Under the pieces are notes generated by a model. The model saw only the letters and a list, made by a program, of their open reading frames with translations. It had not been told where the DNA came from and ran no database searches. From Victivallales bacterium (lineage in GTDB: Bacteria; Verrucomicrobiota; Lentisphaeria; Victivallales; SZUA-371), in the NCBI GenBank assembly GCA_028691155.1, contig JAQUZV010000084.1, positions 1-8,115 of the forward strand: a stretch of DNA of 8,115 bases, written 5' to 3'. Both the position numbers and the translations under genes were made by a program. Shown piece after piece: positions 1 through 5,594 of this stretch (positions are counted from its first letter, which is position 1; every line of letters begins with the position of its first letter).

Positions 1-2
1 GC

Positions 3-2324
3 CTCGTCATACTGATGATCGGACTCAGAAAAGTCGACTCCGACGCCTTGGTCGATCTTTTTCTGCTGCTGGCCCAGGCCGGAGTACCGCTGCTGTTTCT
101 GTATTTGCTGCCGCCGGAATATCTGCGCCGGGACGGGACGCCATATCACTGGAAGTTCAACCTCGGATTCGACATTCTGGTCTGGGGCCTGACGATATTG
201 GCTTACGCCGATCTGATCCAACGCTTCCGACACCGCCGGAAACGTACTCCGGCCCAACTGATTTCTCCGCTGATTCTACTGGCCGTCATCGCCTATTTTC
301 TGAGTCCGCCGGAAAGCTGGCCGACGCTGATCGGAGACGATGGTCATAACGGGGAACTGGCCCTGCCCTGGTATCTGTTCGAACATTTCCGGTATCTGCC
401 CTATGCGGATTACCGGCCATGCCACGGCCTGATCGATTACGGCAACGGTTTTTTCACCTGGCTTTTTCTCGGCGACAATTTTTCCGCCATTCCCTATATG
501 AGCCGGTTGACCGACCTGCTGGTGCTTGCCGCGGTATGGTGGCCGTTCCGGCGTCTGGGCGGCAATCTGGTCGCGCTGCTGGGACTGACCGCCATGTGGA
601 ATTTCAACAGCAATGCCGGCGGCGGTCTGATGGTGGGATGTGCGCTGCTGTTGCTGTTGACCGTACCCCGCAATTATCGCCATCCGGTCCGCTGGCTGAT
701 CGTTTACGCCGTCGGCGGGACTGCGGCAACACTGTTTTCCATCACCGACAGTGCCATTATCGTCGTGGCCCTGCTGCCGATGGCCTGCTATCAGTTGATC
801 ACCGCTTTGCGACAATGGCGGCGGATGTTGTGGCCGGCGATAGCGGTCGCTCTGGCCGTTGCCGCGGCACTGTACTGGACGCCGTTCTACCGGATTGTTT
901 TTGCCATGATGCAACTGGTTCTGGAGCGATCCGAAGTTTATTCCCTGGCCCATGGCGTTCCCTGGACGGAAAGTTATGAACCGGCGACCGCGGTCACCAC
1001 CGGAATTTTCCGGCAACTGGTATGTTTTTCCTGGCTGTTCGTCAGCGGTCTGGCCATCATGCGGCTGCTTTTCTCCCGCCGCTCCAGCCATGCCGCCAAT
1101 ATCCGCTGGCTGAGTTGCGCGGCCATCGCGATAGCCGCGGTCATCCTTACCCAGCGAACCGGCGGCACCGGAAGCAATGATCCGGCCGGATCGCCGCTCA
1201 TGTCCGCCGCCATGGTTTTTGTCGGTCTGCTTCTGCCGTATCTGGCGTTGCCGCTCTTTCGTCGAAAACCGTGGCGAATGTTGTTTTTGGCGGGCTGGTG
1301 TGTCTGGCTCGGCCTGATCGGTCACCAGGCCATCGGGATTTCCCGGCTGTGGACCAAAGCCTCGACAATCATTACCGAACCGAAGTTCACCGTCGACGGC
1401 GCCGCCGTCGGCATTCCGGCTCTGGGCGACAACCTGGCCGTGGCCCCCGATCACCGGCAATATCTCCAGCATGTCCATGCCATGCTCCAGACCCTGCTGC
1501 ATCCGGGGGAAACTTATCTGGACCTGACGCCCCACGGCACCGGCTACGCCTTCTTCAACCGCCGTCCGCCGCTGCCTTACGTCTCCTGTAATTACATCGT
1601 TTCGTGCCGACAGCAGAAACTGGCCGTGGCGATGCTGGAGGAAAATCCGCCGCCGTTGGTGCTGATTCACGGCCGCAACGTCAATCATCATAACGGACTG
1701 CTGCCATTGCGCTGCTATGGCCTGTATCGCTATCTGCTGCACCAATACCGTCCGTTCCGGGACGTCAACGGACTGATCTGGCTGATCCGGCGCGGCGAGG
1801 AAAAACGACTGCGGAATCAGCCTCTGATCAAAACCGAATCCCTGGACGACGTCGAACTGTGGACGCACTGTTTTCAGGACCGGACCATTGCCGCCTATCC
1901 CGCATTATGGGGTAAATCATCCGTAAAATTACTGGCGCAACTGTGTGACCCGATCAATCTGATCCATCGGGTACGGGCCGGTCGTGGCATGATCTGCCGG
2001 GGCGACAACAGCTTTCAGGCTCGGCCCGGCGGCGGCGAACTGCTCATCGATCTGCCGCCGCAGGCCGACGGTGATTTTCTCTACATCGAATTCGACACGT
2101 GCATCCGGGGACATAATTTCAAACTCGGCTGGCAAGATGAATTCGCCGGGCGGGGCCGGCCATATCTGGAATTCCGCAGCAACTCTCCAAGCTATCTGAT
2201 TCCGCTCTACGACGCCCCCAACTGGGTGCTGTCATCGCAGCACAACCAGTTGGAGCTCTCATTGCCGCCGCAGTTTCAGGACCATTTCAAGCTCCATCGC
2301 CTGGAATTGTACCGGCGCCCGTAA
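3..2324 (+). CDS. Large multi-spanning membrane protein, GT-C glycosyltransferase-like, with C-terminal soluble domains (5' end possibly outside window)
   Basis: I do not recognise an exact family. Counting from ATG 15, about ten or more hydrophobic segments lie between residues 12 and 440 (for example 12-32, 50-66, 82-97, 202-217, 226-256, 273-287, 335-352, 363-379, 396-412, 421-440). Acidic and histidine-rich loop motifs follow the third segment: GDDGHNGE at 107-114 and YADYRPCHGLIDY at 130-142. This arrangement recalls GT-C polyprenyl-sugar transferases, which place acidic catalytic residues in an early extracytoplasmic loop. Residues 455-595 form a soluble domain with GTGYAFFNRRPPLPY at 508-522. 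Residues 605-769 look beta-rich. Transfer of sugars to surface glycans or proteins is inference only. The frame stays open upstream of ATG 15 (Leu-Val-Ile-Leu), and no Shine-Dalgarno is visible, so the start may lie outside. Alternatively ATG 15 is the start, overlapping a stop of an upstream gene (TGATG at 13-17). The stop is TAA 2322-2324. It converges with the GH20 gene. Confidence 0.85.
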   Translation, partial: LVILMIGLRKVDSDALVDLFLLLAQAGVPLLFLYLLPPEYLRRDGTPYHWKFNLGFDILVWGLTILAYADLIQRFRHRRKRTPAQLISPLILLAVIAYFLSPPESWPTLIGDDGHNGELALPWYLFEHFRYLPYADYRPCHGLIDYGNGFFTWLFLGDNFSAIPYMSRLTDLLVLAAVWWPFRRLGGNLVALLGLTAMWNFNSNAGGGLMVGCALLLLLTVPRNYRHPVRWLIVYAVGGTAATLFSITDSAIIVVALLPMACYQLITALRQWRRMLWPAIAVALAVAAALYWTPFYRIVFAMMQLVLERSEVYSLAHGVPWTESYEPATAVTTGIFRQLVCFSWLFVSGLAIMRLLFSRRSSHAANIRWLSCAAIAIAAVILTQRTGGTGSNDPAGSPLMSAAMVFVGLLLPYLALPLFRRKPWRMLFLAGWCVWLGLIGHQAIGISRLWTKASTIITEPKFTVDGAAVGIPALGDNLAVAPDHRQYLQHVHAMLQTLLHPGETYLDLTPHGTGYAFFNRRPPLPYVSCNYIVSCRQQKLAVAMLEENPPPLVLIHGRNVNHHNGLLPLRCYGLYRYLLHQYRPFRDVNGLIWLIRRGEEKRLRNQPLIKTESLDDVELWTHCFQDRTIAAYPALWGKSSVKLLAQLCDPINLIHRVRAGRGMICRGDNSFQARPGGGELLIDLPPQADGDFLYIEFDTCIRGHNFKLGWQDEFAGRGRPYLEFRSNSPSYLIPLYDAPNWVLSSQHNQLELSLPPQFQDHFKLHRLELYRRP

Positions 2325-2389
2325 ATGCCGTCCGCCCCCGACCGCATCGACCTGCCGCCAGGACCGGACGCACACCACAACGGCAAGAG

Positions 2390-4249
2390 CTAAGGAATGA
2401 CCGAGCTGGAACTGGAATACCATTTCAGATACCAGCCGCCGCCGGCCAGCGCCCGGTCACCGGCCAGATCGGCGGCCAGTTCGGGAATAGCCGCCACCCG
2501 ACCGTTTAAATAATCGTCCAGCCGTTGCGCCGCCTCTTCCCAGCGGGCGATCATGCCGCCGAGCCGGACCTGCATGGTGTCCAGTCCGAAAGGACAGTTC
2601 CGCCGCAACCACTGGCTCCGGAACGAAGCGGCAAAATCACGCAGTACATCCAGTACCGCGGGAATCATCCGCTCCTTGACCTCCTGCAATGCCGCCCGGT
2701 CATTTCGGTCGTAAGCAGCAAACATGGCACCCATGGCGGCCAGTTTCAGTTCCATCAGCCGGGCGGTCAGATAACCATGATTGAGATCGGCCCAAACCCG
2801 ATCCTGCCGACTGGCGGCAAGACGTTGCGCCAGCAGATGAAAGTGTTCGACCGCTTTCGTCATCGAGCCCGGCGCCATTTTTTCCAGTTCCAAATAACGT
2901 TTGCCCAACATGGGATCGTCCCAAAGCAACATCGCCGTCGCCCCGAATCCGTCTTCGCCCCGATACAATTCCATTGCTCCGGCGGCGGTACAAGCGGCGT
3001 AATCGCCGCCGACAATGACCGGAAACATCCGCGCCGCCCTGGCTTCATCGCCGCCGCCGAAAGCCAAATCGGCCGCCCAGCAAAAACCGGCCATGCAGGA
3101 ATCGAATTCGCCATAACCGCCGTCATCGCACCACAGGGTGAAGAAGACCTCCCGGACCCGGCTTTCAGTACAGGCCTCGAGACAGGGACGCACCGCCCGC
3201 AACGTTTTGTCGTGATCATACCACAACCGGCTCCAGCCCCAGACCCCGGAAGCCATAATCGGCTCATGCGCCAGGTCGCGATGCCGCTGAATCCAGTCGG
3301 CATAAAAGGCTTTGTCCTCATGATAATAATCCCAGTATACCAACTGGACGTCGGAGGGAATCTCGGCTTTGACATCATCGGGAATAACCGTATCCAAACG
3401 ATAATAGTCGCTGTCCTCATTGCCCATTCGGAAATACATATCGGACCAGATCATCGGCTTTAATCCGAACCGGCGACAAATGGTCCGCACCTGCGCCAGG
3501 TGACGATTGAAAATATCGAACTTGCGCTCGTAGCCGAAGCGGTCGAGAAATTTCCCGCGGCCCAGATCGTGAGTTTCGTCCATACCGATGTGAATGCGGC
3601 GCGAAGCAAACGCCTCGGACCAAAACGCCAGCATTTTTTCAATCAGCGCATAGGTCGCCGGTTCGTCCACCAGCATCACACTGGAAGTATCCCGAATTTG
3701 ATCGTAGGCTTCCCATTGCAGAATCTGCTGCATATGCCCCAGGGTTTGAATACAGGCAATCATTTCGATGCCCAGTTCGCGGGCAAAGGCATCGATTTCC
3801 TTCATCTCCGCCATGCTGTAGGCGCCGCGCATATAACCGAAATAGGGCTCATCCGGCAGTTCATAGGTGTCTTCGGTATAAAGCAGGGCCTGATTGTAAC
3901 CCATCAGCGCCAGCCGACGCAGCCACTGTTTCAGATGTGGAATGGTCATGGTGGCGCTCTGCGAGCAGTCCAGCATAATTCCCAACGAATCAAAAACCAT
4001 TCGATCCGAGGTCTCGAGTCCGGCCAGCGCCAGACCGACGCCACGGGCGGCCGCATTGAGCGTTCCGTAAGCAATAAATGCCTTGTTCCTGTCCCGGGTA
4101 ATCCGGACGCAATTCCCCGTCAGGCCGGGCTGGAACACCAATTCCGTATCGCCGTCTCCGGACGCCAACGGAAATTCGGCGGCCAGGTTGAGCAATAACC
4201 GATTCAGTTCCGGGGTAACTTCATTGTGCTGCCAGAAAAATTTTGCCAT
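2390..4249 (-). CDS. Family 20 glycoside hydrolase, GcnA/hexosaminidase D-like beta-N-acetylhexosaminidase
   Basis: Predicted to remove terminal beta-linked N-acetylhexosamine residues. Residues 1-85 form a small alpha/beta domain like the GH20b domain. A TIM barrel begins at FDSLGIMLDC (86-95). Visible family landmarks are LLYTEDTYEL (122-131), PYFGYMRG (135-142), CIQTLGH (166-172), IHIGMDE (219-225) with the catalytic Asp224-Glu225 pair, KPMIWSDM (264-271), YWDYYH (305-310), GVWGWSRLW (335-343) and LWCDDGGYGE (372-381). These match the GcnA/HexD branch rather than the secreted HexA-like branch. Residues 390-619 are mostly helical and of unknown role, ending in a run of five serines (612-616). 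No signal peptide or membrane segment is visible, so it should be cytoplasmic and act on imported oligosaccharides. ATG 4249 is chosen because AAGGAG lies seven bases upstream. Exact substrate is not readable from the sequence. Confidence 0.93.
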   Translation of the reverse strand: MAKFFWQHNEVTPELNRLLLNLAAEFPLASGDGDTELVFQPGLTGNCVRITRDRNKAFIAYGTLNAAARGVGLALAGLETSDRMVFDSLGIMLDCSQSATMTIPHLKQWLRRLALMGYNQALLYTEDTYELPDEPYFGYMRGAYSMAEMKEIDAFARELGIEMIACIQTLGHMQQILQWEAYDQIRDTSSVMLVDEPATYALIEKMLAFWSEAFASRRIHIGMDETHDLGRGKFLDRFGYERKFDIFNRHLAQVRTICRRFGLKPMIWSDMYFRMGNEDSDYYRLDTVIPDDVKAEIPSDVQLVYWDYYHEDKAFYADWIQRHRDLAHEPIMASGVWGWSRLWYDHDKTLRAVRPCLEACTESRVREVFFTLWCDDGGYGEFDSCMAGFCWAADLAFGGGDEARAARMFPVIVGGDYAACTAAGAMELYRGEDGFGATAMLLWDDPMLGKRYLELEKMAPGSMTKAVEHFHLLAQRLAASRQDRVWADLNHGYLTARLMELKLAAMGAMFAAYDRNDRAALQEVKERMIPAVLDVLRDFAASFRSQWLRRNCPFGLDTMQVRLGGMIARWEEAAQRLDDYLNGRVAAIPELAADLAGDRALAGGGWYLKWYSSSSSVIP

Positions 4250-4256
4250 GTCGCTT

Positions 4257-4262
4257 CTCCTT
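4257..4262 (-). promoter_or_regulatory. Shine-Dalgarno site of the GH20 gene
   Basis: Reads AAGGAG on the minus strand with a seven-base spacer to ATG 4249. It fixes the start of the hydrolase and is the strongest ribosome binding site in the window. Confidence 0.8.
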
Positions 4263-4303
4263 TGAAACCCGTAAAATTTGCGGTTGCTTCTGTTGCTGCA
4301 TTA

Positions 4304-4332
4304 ATTATAATCCCGCCGTCCAAAAAGAAAAT
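4304..4332 (-). promoter_or_regulatory. Candidate sigma-70-type promoter for the GH20 gene
   Basis: The minus strand carries a perfect TATAAT at 4309-4304, about 55 bases upstream of the GH20 start. At a 17-base spacing the -35 position reads ATTTTC, a poor match to TTGACA. The region 4263-4345 is AT-richer than the surrounding coding sequence, as expected for a promoter between ispD and this gene. Transcription would start near 4297, giving a leader of roughly 48 bases. This is a pattern match only. Confidence 0.5.
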
Positions 4333-4409
4333 GGATTTTTCCCCGGTAGATAATGGCAAAAACATGGATGAAACTGCAATTCGGCGCCGCCGTCCACACC
4401 CCAACTCGG

Positions 4410-5114
4410 TTATCGCGGTTGTCGCGACCGAAGCAGAGCCGCCGCCAGTTGCCGGTCGGCGGGAAAAGTAATTTTCACGTTGGGTTCCGAATTATGAATC
4501 AAAACCACCCTTTTCCCGGCCGCCTCCATCACCCCGGCATCATCGGTGAAGTCATGTCCCGCCGCCAACGCCGTTTCATAGGCCTGCTGCAATTCAGACC
4601 GGGAAAATACCTGCGGGGTCTCCACCGCCCATAACCCGTCACGATCAACCGTGCCCGCCACCGTGGCGTCCGCCGCCGCCTTCTTCAACGTATCGGTAAC
4701 CGGGTGAGCCGCCAACGCACCGCCATATTGCCGGGCTCCCGCCACGCAACGCCGCAATAAATCGGGCGAAGCCAATGGCCGCGCCGCATCGTGAACGGCC
4801 ACATATTTCACCTCCGGAGGAAGGACGGTCAAGCCCTGAAAAACCGAATGGGAACGGGTTGAACCGCCGGGCACACAGCTCACCGGCAAATCGGGACAAT
4901 ATTGTGCCGCCGCCGCGGCAAATAACGGCAAGTCCGCGGCGGGAACCACCAGAACCGTCACCGCGCCGAGCGGCGCCAAACGACGAAGCGCATGGATAAA
5001 AACCGGAACATGATCCAGCTCTTCCAACAACTTGTTCCGCCCGCCGTAACGCCGGCCGGAACCGCCGGCCGCCAGAATCAGGCCCAAATCGGCGATTCGC
5101 CCTTCGTCCCTCAT
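4410..5114 (-). CDS. ispD: 2-C-methyl-D-erythritol 4-phosphate cytidylyltransferase
   Basis: Third enzyme of the MEP pathway of isoprenoid precursor synthesis: it joins MEP to CTP, giving CDP-methylerythritol and pyrophosphate in the cytoplasm. At 234 residues from ATG 5114 it has the normal family length. Landmarks in order are LILAAGGSGRRYGG (12-25, CTP-binding loop), Lys28, GGSTRSHSVFQGL (83-95), VHDAARP (107-113), DTLKKA after residue 140, a WAVETPQVF block, FTDDAGVMEAAG and NVKITFP near the C-terminus. The usual PKQ triplet after the glycine loop is NKL here, with the lysine kept. The frame extends upstream to 5201, but that part lies inside the glyoxalase gene and matches no IspD, so ATG 5114 is preferred. 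The start overlaps the upstream stop as ATGA, suggesting translational coupling. The only ribosome-binding signal is a weak GGA seven to nine bases before the ATG. Confidence 0.95.
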   Translation of the reverse strand: MRDEGRIADLGLILAAGGSGRRYGGRNKLLEELDHVPVFIHALRRLAPLGAVTVLVVPAADLPLFAAAAAQYCPDLPVSCVPGGSTRSHSVFQGLTVLPPEVKYVAVHDAARPLASPDLLRRCVAGARQYGGALAAHPVTDTLKKAAADATVAGTVDRDGLWAVETPQVFSRSELQQAYETALAAGHDFTDDAGVMEAAGKRVVLIHNSEPNVKITFPADRQLAAALLRSRQPR

Positions 5115-5482
5115 GACTGTTCCGGCACAATTTCCAGCCAGTATCCGTCCGGATCGGCAATAAAATAGATGCCCATGGCCTTGTTTTCGTAACAAATGCA
5201 ATCCATCTGCCGGTGTTTCCGATACGCCGCCGCATAATCATCGGTGGCGAAAGCAAGATGGAATTCGTTATCACCCAGATCATAGGGCCGGTCCATGTCC
5301 CGCATCCAGGTCAGTTCCAACCGATGCGGCGTCATTCCGTCGCCCAGATAAACGATAATGAAAGAACCATCGGGGGCAACGATGCGTCCGGTTTCCTGTA
5401 AATCAAGCGCCTTCCGATAGAAAGCCAGACTGCGCTCCAGATCAATGATATTGAAATTATTGTGGGCAAATTTAAAGTACAT
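5111..5482 (-). CDS. Glyoxalase I-like VOC-superfamily metalloprotein (lactoylglutathione lyase family)
   Basis: A single 123-residue protein with the two beta-alpha-beta-beta-beta modules of the vicinal oxygen chelate fold. Alignment by eye with E. coli GloA puts candidate metal ligands at His7, Glu56, His75 and Glu117, matching the GloA set His5, Glu56, His74 and Glu122. Other matches are DLERSLAFY (14-22), RLELTW (54-59), FHLAFATDD (74-82) and ADPDGYWLEIV (109-119). All four ligands being present suggests an active metal-dependent isomerase, plausibly methylglyoxal detoxification. The thiol cofactor and true substrate are unknown, and other VOC enzymes share the fold, so no gloA symbol is given. 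ATG 5482 is preceded by the purine-rich AGAGGGGAG. It is the first gene of a pair with ispD, sharing four bases. Cytoplasmic, with no signal peptide. Confidence 0.88.
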   Translation of the reverse strand: MYFKFAHNNFNIIDLERSLAFYRKALDLQETGRIVAPDGSFIIVYLGDGMTPHRLELTWMRDMDRPYDLGDNEFHLAFATDDYAAAYRKHRQMDCICYENKAMGIYFIADPDGYWLEIVPEQS

Positions 5483-5483
5483 G

Positions 5484-5492
5484 CTCCCCTCT
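5484..5492 (-). promoter_or_regulatory. Shine-Dalgarno site of the glyoxalase-like gene
   Basis: Reads AGAGGGGAG on the minus strand, ending one base before ATG 5482. Its AGAGG core sits five bases from the start codon. It supports this start for the two-gene glyoxalase-ispD unit. Confidence 0.65.
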
Positions 5493-5499
5493 TTTCAAA

Positions 5500-5537
5500 C
5501 ACAAAAATTAAGGGGGGCGACTCCATCTTCCGCCCCC
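5500..5537 (-). terminator. Rho-independent terminator-like hairpin downstream of the GH2 gene
   Basis: On the minus strand GGGGGCG (5537-5531) pairs with CGCCCCC (5519-5513) around an 11-base loop, giving a seven-pair stem of almost only G-C pairs. The transcript continues CUUAAUUUUUGUGUUUG, a moderately interrupted U tract. It lies about 58 bases past the GH2 stop and about 31 bases before the glyoxalase start, so it would separate the two units. The U tract is imperfect, so partial read-through is possible. Confidence 0.62.
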
Positions 5538-5548
5538 ATCCCCTTTCA

Positions 5549-5563
5549 CCGGAAGAATTCCGG
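5549..5563. repeat. Perfect short inverted repeat between GH2 and glyoxalase genes
   Basis: CCGGAA and TTCCGG arms of six bases flank a three-base centre. In RNA this makes a short hairpin placed 12 bases upstream of the terminator stem, and in DNA it could be a protein-binding palindrome. No function can be assigned from one copy. Confidence 0.4.
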
Positions 5564-5594
5564 ACGCGGGTCCAAGCTGTCGGCGGCTCAACGA

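Noticed and set aside
276..1868. 530-codon open frame on the minus strand opposite the membrane protein
   Set aside because: Its product is rich in Gln, Arg, Gly and His with no domain or hydrophobic core, as expected for the antisense of a GC-rich membrane gene. The plus-strand protein is clearly coherent.
2325..2389. Possible bidirectional terminator in the convergent gap
   Set aside because: A six-pair CGTCCG/CGGACG stem (2329-2334 with 2365-2370) spans a 30-base loop, with only a four-pair inner stem and no T tract on either side. Too weak to call.
2525..3463. 312-codon plus-strand frame opposite the GH20 gene
   Set aside because: Composition is low in structure, it has no recognisable motif, and it lies wholly inside a well-supported glycosidase. 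Treated as a shadow of codon bias.
4314..4396. Direct repeat CGCCGTCCA at 4314-4322 and 4388-4396
   Set aside because: Nine bases of GC-rich sequence repeated once is expected by chance in this composition, and nothing else is repeated around it.
4388..4409. Terminator after ispD
   Set aside because: The GC-rich run GGCGGCGCCG is self-complementary but leaves no loop, and no U-rich tract follows on the minus strand.
5115..5201. Upstream extension of ispD to an ATG at 5201
   Set aside because: The 29 extra residues lie in the glyoxalase gene and match no IspD N-terminus. ATG 5114 gives the normal family length and an ATGA junction.
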